Of a stretch of DNA of 64,000 bases, positions 11,542 through 21,626 are shown piece after piece (within the stretch, counting starts at the first letter, position 1; each line of letters opens with the position of its first letter). The position numbers were made by a program, and so were the translations under genes. The DNA is from Pogonophryne albipinna (lineage: Eukaryota; Chordata; Actinopteri; Perciformes; Artedidraconidae), in contig CM053243.1 of the NCBI GenBank assembly GCA_028583405.1, positions 25,574,524 through 25,638,523 on the forward strand, given 5' to 3'. A model generated the notes under the pieces. The model did no database searches and was not told where the DNA came from. It worked only from the letters and a program-made list of their open reading frames with translations.

Positions 11542-14269
11542 GTGAGTTACATTTTCTTAGCTGTTTGTTGTGTGGCTTTGTGATCCGGTGCTGTTGGGCA
11601 GTGTTGTATTTTCAGATGTTGTATACAGTTCTGCAAATAGCTTTTAAGAAGATATGTCTCTTCTATAACGTGATTGTTTTTAAAGATTTCAATCATTCTA
11701 GTCCTTCCTTGGTGTTTTTTCTAATTGAGAAATATGGTTTGAGGATTTAAACATTCATATAATGCTCTTTTCTTCTGTACTGTATCAAAGTATGGGCACA
11801 GTACCAATGGTATATCCACCTACAACTTTTTATTTATCTGCATTATTCATACTTTCATTGTTTGAAACCTCTACACTGGACTTTTCCTGGATTGGATTAG
11901 TTGCATCTGAATGATTTAATAAAAGCCCAGAATTATAAACAATATGTTGGTTCCATATGAGGATTTTAAGATGCACTTGATCTCTGGTTATGAGTTCCAG
12001 GACCAGATTGTTTTTCACAGTACACAGTGTGCTAGTAGTCTCATTTCAGAAGAAGCAACCGCAGAGAGTAAAGCTTTGCAATAGAGTGAAGATTAAAGCA
12101 TATATCCCCCGAGATTGGTGATGCGGTTTTGTTTGCTGTTTTTCTATTTGCTATTCTCATTGTGTTTTTGGACATTACTTTTTAGGAAAACTAGTGACAT
12201 TTTTAATGGTAACAAATAAATAAGGCAATATAAAATGTTTTTTCTTTCCTGTTGCTCATAGTTTGTTTTGAGAAATTGGTTGATTTGATTCTGAAAAAAT
12301 ATGTTTTTAGAGCATTATCAAACACTGCAGATTATAAATGTGTTTTCCAAGGCTTAGCGGATATGTTTTCTAATTCCATGTTAAACACAGTAAATTACGC
12401 AACAGTTTTTCATCTACGTCTAAAAAAAATTATATAACCAAAGCTGTTTACTTTTGGTGGTGCAATGCATTGCTCAGCTTTATGAAATAGATGCAAGAAC
12501 TGGCAAACATGATAAAACAGGTAGGCAGACTTATTTATGGCCAAATGTCATCATCAAAAATATATACAGCATGAATGTTGTATACAGAGTGGGGTTCCTG
12601 TGACACTGAGCAAAAATAAGGGATGGATTTTTAAGTTATGATATCATAACTTTGATATATGAACACAAATATATGTATATAAAAAATATAGTTTACTGTA
12701 TATCAACAATGATTTGTCATTATTCATTCAATTGGTGATTATATTGATTGCAGGAGACCAATTGATATCCTATGAAATGTGAGATTCCTTATCTCAGTTT
12801 CTCAGACTCTATGGTAATGTTTTGCAAAATGTCTTGTTTGATCAGAGCAATAATCTAAAACCCAATGTTATTTTATTTACATGATTATATACTTCAACTA
12901 AATATTTGCTAATTATTTGATCAGCAGTTAAACCAACAATACAGAGAATATTAACACTTTTTCCGTCAACAATTTCTGTAACTTGTACTTTTGAGACTCT
13001 TTCCAAAATTATCCTTTAAAATAATAACTTACTACACCCTAAGTAAAGTGTTGAATTTAATGTTGAAACTGTAGAAATGATTGTATGTGTCAACAACACA
13101 TGAATTGAAATTGAATTATGTTAGCGCAATTTAACGCACAAGGACTTGAACACGTACATTAAAATACTTAATTTAGTTTTTCTCTCGTCCCTAGACCGGA
13201 CATTTAGCCATTTCCAACTTTGATTGTGTCTGAAATTGAACCATCAGCTTGATATACTATCAGCCTCCTGCCACCCACTGTCCTCACAAAATTCTGGATC
13301 ATTGTTGGAATTTACGTCATAATAGTAGAGTGCCATATCCTTCCCGCCGAACACTGCTGCGGTATATCATCACTGAAGAGTCAATCATATCAAATTGGTT
13401 TGTTATTGTCTTGCCACTGAGCTTGCCGTCCACTGTCCCTCAGTGGCATTTCAGCCATTTCCGATAAAGATTTAAAATGCAACCTCACTCTGGATCAAAT
13501 CCAATATTCCTTGCTTCCTCATCAATTATGAAGTGGAGCCAGGAAACGCAGTGGTGTTGTTGAAGGCTGTCAGGATAGTGCACCACCATAGAACTGAAGG
13601 TGAAGAGTTGCTTGACATGACAAATCACCTTGACCTAAGAATCACCCTGCATACTTGCTGCTTTCAGCGACAGAAAGCCACTTGCATCTCCCTCAAAACA
13701 GCCTTAGAGTACAAACCAATTTCTCACTTCTTAGGTGTAAACACAGCACTATATATATATCAATTTCACATCCAATAACAACTGAGATGTATGTGCTTTT
13801 TGCTGGAGCGCTACATTTGTGCAGTGTTATAGCTGCAAAAATTACTCTAGAAATCACTTTTTTGCAGTTTTTTTAGAAATCATACAAGAGCAAATAGTAG
13901 TTAGATTTGTGTTAAAATGTACTATTACTCCACTTCAAGTTAAAGTCCAGCCATTTGAAAACAAAAGTATTTACAGGTAATTTGTATCAATGGTGTAAAA
14001 GGACTCAATATGCAAAATGTATGTTCTACTTCTCCAGCCCCAGGTTGTCAAATGTGAGGCTTTTCTCTGATTTAAATCATTTCATAGAAAATTAGTGTGG
14101 ACTGTTGGTTGGACAAAACAGTAGAATTGAGGCATCACATTGAAATCTGTATTAAAATGTAAAATATTTTATAAATATTATTGCTGGATTAATAACTGTT
14201 AATGGATTTTGGATCAATCTCATCACAAATTCTTCCTAGTATTGAAGAAGGCCCAGGAGTCGTGAAATA

Positions 14270-14460
14270 AAAACAACCTGAGGGAAAGCCTGAAGGGAAT
14301 TTCCTCATATTTGGTACAATGGTCCACTTGGACAGATAAACTGGCCATAACTCAATAATTCATATGCTAATTATAATTTCACAGAATAGGATAACATAAT
14401 GACGTGATAACATTTTGGAAAGTAATGAATGTAAACTCCAACTTGACTGGTTGGTAAAGG
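14270..14460. repeat. Degenerate dispersed teleost repeat
   Basis: Phrases such as aatttcctcatatttggtac, ggccataactcaataattca and tatgctaattat resemble a family of dispersed repeats I know from many fish introns. No ends or target duplications are visible, so this is a weak call by resemblance. Confidence 0.3.
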
Positions 14461-14794
14461 CATTAAAAACCTTGAGGCGATAATTCTAGTATTTTTTTGC
14501 ACTTAAAGGACTTCTTATCCATGTCCACTTAGAAGAGTGGAGATTGAGATTGAAATATTCTTTTTGACCTTGGATCACCTGACCTTCTTTTTTGACCTTC
14601 TACTGCTGCCAATTTTCTGAACAATTATATTTTATCTCATTAATTATACATAAGGCACCTTTGGGGTCTGCATCAATCAAAAATATTCTCAGTTTCTTTT
14701 CCCCTTTCACCATAACCATTTGAACGGAAAGGTACATCTTCAAAACTACAACATCCATTTCATTATTTTAATTTAGGAAGTTAAATGTCCACAT

Positions 14795-15010
14795 GTCAAA
14801 TGTCCTTGGGCAAGATACTGAACCTCAATGTGCTCCCAATTCCACAACCATCAGTGTGTGAGAGTGCCTGAATGAGCATTAGATTAGATCCTGATGAGCA
14901 GTTTGGCCCCTAGTATGACAACCCCACCATCAGTGAAAGAATGTGTGTGTGAATTGGAAAATGTTGGCATTTCAGTGGTGGGAAAACTAGAAAGGAACTA
15001 TATACATGAA
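14795..15010 (+). repeat. Old tRNA-derived SINE relic
   Basis: The block beginning tgtccttgggcaagatactg, followed by a repeated gtgtgtgaat-type tail and ending near gaactatatac, resembles the body and tail of common fish tRNA-derived SINEs. These usually end in a motif like gcgctatata. The tRNA-like head with A and B boxes is not recognisable, so the copy is truncated and old. Confidence 0.45.
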
Positions 15011-17339
15011 CGTTTCTTTAATATTTACTAACCAATGAGAAAAGGTATAACAAGGGGCATAAAATATGATCTTTTACGCACCATTTATATAACAAATTCA
15101 TAATGTACATCGCCTATGGTGAGTGGCTCTAACAAGGTACCGTCAAGGCTCTTACTCAAATATCCAAATCAGCCGTGAAATCCAGAGATTTTCAAATGAC
15201 AAAATGTGCCTTTTATTAATGTTTAAACCATCTGTCTGTTCAATGTTCCATGTTACTTTAAAACAGGATGGTGCACTGATGATGATGAGCCATACATAAT
15301 TACTGCTAACAGACGGCTATGCATGCAGTCAAGTCGGAACAGGAGGGATATCATTCCATAAAATGAGATTTAACTCGACTTGCACTGAACAGTTTCCCGC
15401 ACCCCAATCCTGGATTAAGAGCCAAATCTCTTTGGATTACAGTTTATGATGACCATTAAGAGTTTTATCCTGGGGGTACTTAAAACACAGTCCAACCGAC
15501 CTGCTCAGAGAAGATTGCAGGGATTTGGACCTTTTGAAAGGTTTTGAGTTCAGGCATTTGGAGCACTTATATCTGACGCTGCATGTTCACAGGAAGCCAG
15601 ACTGGTCCATGATGCATATTTAGTTCTGATGTTGTAAGTATGTAAGGTATTTTGTACTGAGGGATTTGTTTTCCTGATGGCTTACACTGTCATGTTGATC
15701 TCATTATACACTCATGTCCTACCATGAACTGTCAGATAATTTGACATTAAGCTTCAAGGCAGTTTCTAATCTTTACACAACATATACCTTAGATTACTGC
15801 TCTTCCGGAAATAGTCTATTCTAACATTTGATAAATGCCACAACCAATGTGGTGTTCATAGTTTGTTTTCTTTGCTGTTTAATGTACTCAATGCCAGATG
15901 GCATTTTAACGCACTTACTGTCGAATCAGTAAAATGCATTCAACACTTAATAATAAATGCTCAGACAGCAGTGTCACACAAAGTCGTTACTTTGAATTTT
16001 TTAACAAAACTAGTTTGAAACCTAGTAAATGGTTTGATCGCGTTCGTTCGATGGCCAAACTGCCAAACACGAGGCTTCCAATTCGTAGTACTCCAAACAA
16101 AAGGGGACTAAACGCTGATTATCTCCACTTCTTATACAGTTTATCATTAACACCCTACAATTATAGTTTTCAAACAATATAATCAAATCAAACCACTGTA
16201 TACAGTTTCAAACACATTCACAGACACATTCAGGAAAAAATATAAATACATTAAATTAGAGTAGTGGCATTTAAGATTGCAATATATATTTGATCTCCTT
16301 ATGTTGAGCTCTGTGGGCAGGGTGGTGAATGTACTGAGGAAAGGGATCAGATGAGTGAAAGCAGAATGCAAAGAGGTGAAACACTGTCACACTTATCATT
16401 ATGGAAGTGCAACGGCCAGTGGGTTAACCTGATCACTCACAGAGAACATTTGCTACGAATGAAAATAAATAAAAATGAATGGGACTAAAGTGATGAAACG
16501 CCTAAAGATGACTTACATTGCACAATTTTATATATTCCCTTTTTTGGTACTAAACTCTGCCAAAAAGCTAGTAACTGCATGAGTATTTTATGAACAAATA
16601 GCTGTGTCTCAATTACGTTCTACATGCCAAGTGTATGTAGTATACTGTATACTAATTTACTGAATCAGTAGACTCTCTTTTCTGTTTACAAAAATCAAAA
16701 ACTGTAACCTTGAATTACAAACTTTAGCCATAGAAAGCTAAATGTTTATTTTGGTGATGTATTATTATCGATTCTGTAGATGTCCCACCACTGCATGCAG
16801 TTTATCTTAATTGTATTGCAGCTGTGAACAGCTTCCTTTGTGCAATACATTGTGGCAGACAATAGGGTTAATTTAAAAGCACTTTTCACCCATTTTTCAT
16901 TTTACTCTGCACTTAAATGAAAGGAAATAGTGTTTCAAATGTATTTTTGCTAAAATAATATAATAGAAAAATATACATAATATATAACAAGAGGTAGCAG
17001 TTCAATCGTTATACTGTGGTCATATTCAGCCAATCATTTATGGGTTGTGGTTTTTTGCTGTCAGCTGTCAAGTCATCATATTTTGTTCAAAATCTGTTCA
17101 AAAATAGCTGGTATACCGTACTCAATAGGATAAAGCACATTATCATGAGTTATTTTTCCTTTGGATTCTTATGAAATACAGTGCAGCTGCAAAAATAAGT
17201 TTGATTAATCCATCGCCATAAAATGGAAGTATTGGATTAATCATTTAAGTCATTTTCTGAGAAAGGATTCCAAACCGTCTCCAGTTTCCATCAGAGTAAA
17301 GATTTGCTGCACTGCGTTAAATCCTTGTTAACTGAATAG

Positions 17340-18330
17340 TTCAATCAATCAATGTTTATTTATATAGCCCAATATCACAAATGTTACATTTGTCTCAGTG
17401 GACTTCACAGTTTGTACAGAATATCAGTATGACAATACGACAGCCTCTGTCCTTAGACCCTCACATCGTACAAAGAAAAACTTCCGGAGAAAACCCACAG
17501 TTTAAAGGGGAAAATGGGAGAAACCTCAGGGAGAGCAACAGAGGAGGGATCCCTCTCCCAGGACGGACAGACGTGCAATAGATGCCGTGTGTAAATTGAA
17601 AAGATAATACATTTACAACATAGGTAGTCCAAATGTTTGGAAATGCGTGTGTCTATAATAAGATGAATCCACGAGGATATCCATCCAGGACTCATGATCC
17701 AGGACCACAGCAACAGGCACAGCCACGACTCAAGATCCAGGGCTCGCGATGCAGGACACAGGACCGCAGGATCATCCATGACTCCGGATCCCAGCGTATA
17801 TAGACACCAAAAAGAAATTTGGGGAAGCTGGGTTATTCGGAACATGAGAGAACACAGGTATAGACAGAGAGAAGGAAGAAGTAAGATGTCCCCCGACAAA
17901 CTAAGCCTAAAGCAGCAAAACTAGGGGCTGAATCTAATCAGCCCTAACTATAAGCTTTATCAAAAAGGAAGGTCTTAAGCGCACTCTTAAAAACGGATAG
18001 GATGTCTGCCGCCCGAACACAAACTGGAAGCTGATTCCACAAATGTGGAGCTTGATAAGAAAAGGCTCTGGCTCCCATTGTACTTTTAGAGACTCTAGGA
18101 ACAACCAACAACCCTGCATTCTTAGAACGCAATGCCCTAGTAGGACAGTAGGGAATAATGAGTTCTTTAAGGTAAGATGGCGCCTGCCCATTAAGGGCTT
18201 TGTAGGCGAGAAGAAGAATGTTAAATTATATCCTGTGTTCTATAGGGAGCCAGTTTAAGGCAGCCAGAACAGGAGTAATGTGGTCCCTTTTCCTAACTCT
18301 GGTTAGTACACGTGCTGCAGCATTTTGAAT
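17340..18330 (-). mobile_element. 5'-truncated LINE (CR1/L2/Rex1-type)
   Basis: On the minus strand the element ends in a 3' untranslated region and a ttgattgattga tail (17342-17355 on the + strand). The upstream part encodes the last portion of a reverse-transcriptase polyprotein (17944-18330). It stops abruptly near 18330, as expected for 5' truncation during target-primed reverse transcription. The tail and wording differ from the L2 elements at 42.3 and 55.6 kb, so this is a different LINE family. Confidence 0.7.
17944..18330 (-). pseudogene. LINE ORF2 C-terminus fragment
   Basis: The minus strand reads AYKALNGQAPSYLKELI, then ALRSKN, then FSYQAPHLWNQLPVCVR and FKSALKTFLF before a stop at 17944. 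This is the characteristic C-terminal region behind the reverse-transcriptase domain in CR1/L2-like LINEs, where a LWN-LP motif and a final FK-LKT-LF helix recur. The frame stays open for about 380 bp, so the copy is not very old, but the catalytic domains are absent. It cannot encode an active enzyme. Confidence 0.7.
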
Positions 18331-18735
18331 CATAGTTGTGGGTTTTGGATTGTTTGTCGATAATGTCTTTTATGTTCTTGCACTATAGAAAGTCTAATGG
18401 TTAGGTGACTCAGATCATATGGATGAAAAATGAACAACATTAATAGATTATTCCATAATGAAAAAGTGTTAGCTGAGTAAAAAAAAATACAAATCCACTT
18501 AATGAATTGCTCATACTGTAAACAATGCTCTTTGAGACCGCAATGCAATGCCAAAGGAACTGGTTGCGGTATTTTTGTATGTACAAATCCTGTCACTCGC
18601 TAAAGAGATACACTCTACTAATTTCTTCATTTAATCAAAGAACTGAGAATATAAAGTGTCGTTTACATGGGATCTAGTAGAGTCTCATATTTAAGTATCT
18701 GTGGTGAGTATTACAGAAAGTAGACTATAACAGTT

Positions 18736-19020
18736 TGTTACGAACTCAGGCACTTAGGAGGTAGGACCCAATTGCAAGACCCGGGAGACAGAGGTAAAGT
18801 ATTTGTAAGATACTTTATTTTCCAAAACAGCATTGAACAACAAAAAAAGGTAACTATCAAATCTCTAGCCGAGATGACAAAAATAGAGAACAAAAAATGA
18901 AAACGCTCACGTAGTGAGGAATCAAACTTTTCAAAAGCACAAGGAGCATAGACCTGACCATAGAAAGAGACAAGAGCACATAGACCTGAACATGACAAGA
19001 GATGAAACGAACTGACACTG
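18736..19020 (-). repeat. Truncated 3' LTR
   Basis: This copy matches the last 285 bp of the 5' LTR with a handful of substitutions (for example g/t in the gtaggacc word, a/g in gaaaacgc, t/c in caaactttt, a/g in catagaaag). It stops matching at 19020/21390, where the sequence passes directly into the coding repeats. The U3 part is absent. Confidence 0.85.
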
Positions 19021-19145
19021 CAGGGCCCATGATGGAGTTCTCGAGCGGATGGCCCGGGGGCGAGGCAGAGTTCAAGGTGAAGTCCTCGGCTGGGGAACTC
19101 AGGAGACCGGGCTCACGGGCAGGAGCTGGTGGAATCTCTGGCGGG

Positions 19146-20717
19146 TCAGGCGTAGACGAGACCCTGGACGGAACAGGACATAGGGTTGGCAGGACCCCCG
19201 GCAGAAGAGCAGTCGGCGGGATCCCCAACTGGACAGGACATGGAGTTGGCAGGACCCCAGACGAAAAACAGGTGTCGGCTGGACCTCCAACGGCACAGGA
19301 CATAGGGCTGGCAGGACCCCCGGCAGAAGAGTAGTCGACGGGGCCTCCAACGGCACAGAACATATGATTGGCAGGACCCCCAGCAGAAGAGTAGTCGGCG
19401 GGGCCTCCAACGGCACAGGACATAGGGTTGGCAGGACCCCCGGCAGAACAGGAGTCGTCGGGGCCTCCAACGGCACAGGACATAGGGTTGGCAGGACCCC
19501 CAGCAGAACAGTAGTCGTCGGGGCCTCCAACGGCACAGGACATAGGGTTGGCAGGACCCCCGGCAGAAGAGTAGTCGGCGGGGCCTCCAACGGCACAGAA
19601 CATAGGATTGGCAGGACCCCCGGCAGAAGAGTAGTCGTCGGGGCCTCCAACGGCACAGGGCATAGGGTTGGCAGGACCCCCGGCAGAAGAGTAGTCGTCG
19701 GGGCATCCAACGGCACAGGACATAGGGTTGGCAGGACCCCCAGCGGAGCCTCCAACGGACCAGGACATTGGGTAGGGAGTTGAGGGAACTCGAGAGGAGA
19801 CTCGAGAGGGAACTCGAGAGGTGACTCGAGAGGGAACTCGGAAGGTGACTTGAGAAGTGTCTTGAAAGGGGACTCGAGAGGGCACTCGAAAGGGGACTCG
19901 AGAGGGAACTCGAGAGGAGACTCGAGAGGGGACTCGAGAGGGGACTCGAGAGGGGACTCGAGAAGTGACTTGAGACGGTCGGTACGCCGACAGGACACAG
20001 GGAGCTGGCGTCGGCTGGAGAGCCAACAGGAGACGAGGTGCTGGAGTTGGCCGATACGTTGACAGGAGACGAGGTGCTGGAGTTGGCCGGTACGTCCACA
20101 GGACTCGGGGAGCTGGCGTCGGCTAGAGAGCCAACAGGAGACGAGGTGCTGGAGTCGGCCGGTACGCCGACAGGACACGGGGAACTGGAGTCGGCTGGAG
20201 AGCCAACAGGTGACGAGGAGCCGGAGTCGGGATCATGGCTGCTGGGCCCGGTACTTGAGCCGGAACCATGGCTGGAACTGGGGCCGGAACCATGGCTGCT
20301 GGGCCCGGTACTTGAGCCGGAATCATGGCTGGAAGTGGAGCCGGAACCACAGCAGTATGGGCCGGTTCTGGAGCCGGAACCATGGCTGTGGGAACCGGAA
20401 CTGAAGCCTGGATCATGGCCGCGTGGGCCGGTTTTGGTGCCGGAAACATGGCTGTAAGGTCCGGTTCTGGAGCAGGGACCATGGCTGCTGGGGCCGGCAC
20501 TGGAGCCGGAACCATGGCTGCTGGGCAAGGAACCGGAACACGGAACCATGGCTGTGTGGGATGGTACTGGAGCACGGAACCATGGCTGCTGGGGCCGGTT
20601 CTGGAGCAAGGACCATGGCTGCTGGGGCCGGCACTGGAGCCGGAACCATGGCTGTTGGGCGCGGAGCAGAAGCCTGGACCCTGGCTGTGTAAGCCAGGTA
20701 ATGGAGCAAGGAAGCAA
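19146..20717 (-). CDS. Repeat-encoded open frame within the LTR element (523 aa)
   Basis: The longest minus-strand frame across the minisatellites encodes low-complexity protein: tracts rich in Pro/Gly/Ser/His (from about 20717 down), then SSPLSSPLSS-type repeats, then a block repeating RWRPRRLLFCRGSCQPYVLC every 20 residues. Other frames are also open across much of the same DNA (for example 18857-20026 and 19099-20178) because the array periods are multiples of three. Which frame, if any, is translated cannot be told. No enzyme motif is seen. It probably descends from the variable middle of the element's Gag-like protein. Confidence 0.3.
   Translation of the reverse strand: MLPCSITWLTQPGSRLLLRAQQPWFRLQCRPQQPWSLLQNRPQQPWFRAPVPSHTAMVPCSGSLPSSHGSGSSAGPSSHGPCSRTGPYSHVSGTKTGPRGHDPGFSSGSHSHGSGSRTGPYCCGSGSTSSHDSGSSTGPSSHGSGPSSSHGSGSSTGPSSHDPDSGSSSPVGSPADSSSPCPVGVPADSSTSSPVGSLADASSPSPVDVPANSSTSSPVNVSANSSTSSPVGSPADASSLCPVGVPTVSSHFSSPLSSPLSSPLSSLLSSSLSSPLSSALSSPLSRHFSSHLPSSLSSHLSSSLSSLLSSSLNSLPNVLVRWRLRWGSCQPYVLCRWMPRRLLFCRGSCQPYALCRWRPRRLLFCRGSCQSYVLCRWRPRRLLFCRGSCQPYVLCRWRPRRLLFCWGSCQPYVLCRWRPRRLLFCRGSCQPYVLCRWRPRRLLFCWGSCQSYVLCRWRPRRLLFCRGSCQPYVLCRWRSSRHLFFVWGPANSMSCPVGDPADCSSAGGPANPMSCSVQGLVYA
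19168..19770. repeat. 60-bp tandem array, about 10 copies
   Basis: The unit is exactly 60 bp and includes gcaggacccccggcagaaga and ggcctccaacggcacaggac. Copies differ by scattered substitutions, and the edge copies are more diverged. There are no unique spacers, so this is a minisatellite and not a CRISPR array. It lies inside the LTR element at 18736-21626. Confidence 0.9.
19778..19975. repeat. 12-bp tandem array (gactcgagaggg)
   Basis: About fifteen copies of a 12-bp unit, gactcgagaggg, with variants such as gacttgagaagt and gaactcgagagg. On the minus strand one frame encodes serine- and leucine-rich SSPL-type repeats; another encodes valine/proline/serine/arginine-rich VPSR-type repeats. 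Confidence 0.85.
19976..20230. repeat. 36-bp-type tandem array
   Basis: The degenerate unit includes gagccaacaggagacgaggt and gctggagtcggccggtac, recurring at about 36-bp spacing for roughly seven copies. It abuts the 12-bp array on one side and the 33/36-bp array on the other. Confidence 0.7.
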
Positions 20718-20810
20718 AGCTGCGTGGGCCGGTACTGGTGCACGGATCCATGGCCTTGTGGGCCGGTTCTGGAGCCGGAACCATGGCTGCTGGGGCCACG
20801 GCTGGAATCC
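20231..20810. repeat. 33/36-bp tandem array (ggaaccatggctg)
   Basis: The core ggaaccatggctgctggg followed by gccggt and a variable tggagcc recurs about seventeen times at 33-36-bp spacing. On the minus strand one frame reads PAAMVPAPEPA-like repeats, continuing the proline-rich end of the Gag-like start. Confidence 0.8.
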
Positions 20811-20846
20811 TGGCCTTGCGTCTCCTAGAGAGGCTCCGTGGACCTC

Positions 20847-21089
20847 CTAAGGCAAGGCGGGATCCCAAGTAGGGGCTTGAGGCTGGCACTCAGGGCTACT
20901 TGTAAAATCCTTGAGCATCTCGGGCAACAAGCTCCAGAGCCAGGGCTTGCGAGCAACCTCCTGACGTGCCTCCTTCAACGCAGCCTCTCTACCCCGCCTA
21001 GATGAGGCGTCATTCCACGTATAAAAAAGGGACTCCAGAGAGTACTCAAGACGTTCTGCCTGTAGCATCAAAAGGTCTGCTGGGTCCAT
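20847..21089 (-). CDS. Gag-like N-terminus of the LTR element (80 aa)
   Basis: The first ATG after the 5' LTR, 16 bases downstream, opens an 80-residue frame beginning MDPADLLMLQAERLEYSLES and containing WNDASSRRGREAALKEA and KPWLWSLLPEML. This charged helical start is followed by proline-rich sequence before a stop at 20847. I take it as the N-terminal end of a Gag-type protein because of its position, but it has no zinc knuckle or other diagnostic motif. An alternative frame (20413-20889) continues into the repeats with the same proline-rich style, so the stop may reflect a frameshift. It could instead be an accessory protein of the family. Confidence 0.5.
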   Translation of the reverse strand: MDPADLLMLQAERLEYSLESLFYTWNDASSRRGREAALKEARQEVARKPWLWSLLPEMLKDFTSSPECQPQAPTWDPALP

Positions 21090-21092
21090 AAT

Positions 21093-21105
21093 GGTCAGTT
21101 CGTTC
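21093..21105 (-). promoter_or_regulatory. Putative self-priming primer binding site
   Basis: Directly after the 5' LTR the minus strand reads GAACGAACTGACC. It does not begin with TGG, so it does not look like a tRNA site. Eleven bases (21094-21104) are perfectly complementary, in the transcript, to 21376-21386 inside the LTR. This arrangement is known from Tf1 and sushi-type Ty3/gypsy elements, whose RNA primes itself with its own 5' end. Confidence 0.5.
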
Positions 21106-21626
21106 TGTTACGAACTCAGGCACTTAGGAGGTAGGTCCCAATTGCAAGACCCGGGAGACAGAGGTAAAGTATTTGTAAGATACTTTATTTTCCAAAACAG
21201 CATTGAACAACAAAAAAAGGTAACTATCAAATCTCTAGCCGAGATGACAAAAATAGAGAACAAAAAATGAAAGCGCTCACGTAGTGAGGAATCAAACCTT
21301 TCAAAAGCACAAGGAGCATAGACCTGACCATAGCAAGAGACAAGAGCACATAGACCTGAACATGACAAGAGATGAAACGAACTGACACTGAACACTGGGA
21401 GACAAGACACAGGTGGGAACAATCAGGGGCGGGGCTGACGCTGATGAGCACAGGAGACACAGAAGGGATGACAGGTGAAAACAATCAGGAAATTAGACAC
21501 ACCAGGGAAACTAACGACAGACAGGAAAACACGGGAAGAAAGACCAGACAATACACAGGGAGGAAAACATGACAAGGAGAACAGAAAAACACACACTACC
21601 AGACACACAAACTTAAAACCGTGACA
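21106..21626 (-). repeat. 5' LTR, 521 bp
   Basis: Read on the minus strand the LTR begins TGTCACGG at 21626 and ends GTAACA at 21106. The U3 region (about 21387-21626) is present only here. The complement of the probable primer-binding site occurs at 21376-21386, so the transcript may start there. Confidence 0.8.

Larger units (their letters stand above)
18736..21626 (-). mobile_element. Ty3/gypsy-like LTR element, deleted, no pol
   Basis: The element lies on the minus strand. A perfect 5-bp duplication, cagtt, flanks it at 18731-18735 and 21627-21631. The 5' LTR (21106-21626) begins TGTCACGG and ends GTAACA. The 3' LTR (18736-19020) keeps only its last 285 bp. The interior has a short Gag-like start (from 21089) and four tandem arrays of repeats. 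There is no protease, reverse transcriptase or integrase, so any movement must have used enzymes of a related element. A possible self-priming site follows the 5' LTR. Confidence 0.85.

Noticed and set aside
19168..19770. Regular 60-bp units suggesting a CRISPR array
   Set aside because: The units abut with no unique spacers and the host is a fish. It is a coding minisatellite.
19002..20850. Several long + strand open frames (for example 19364-19783 and 20325-20828)
   Set aside because: They are antisense shadows of the minisatellites, open only because the periods are multiples of three.
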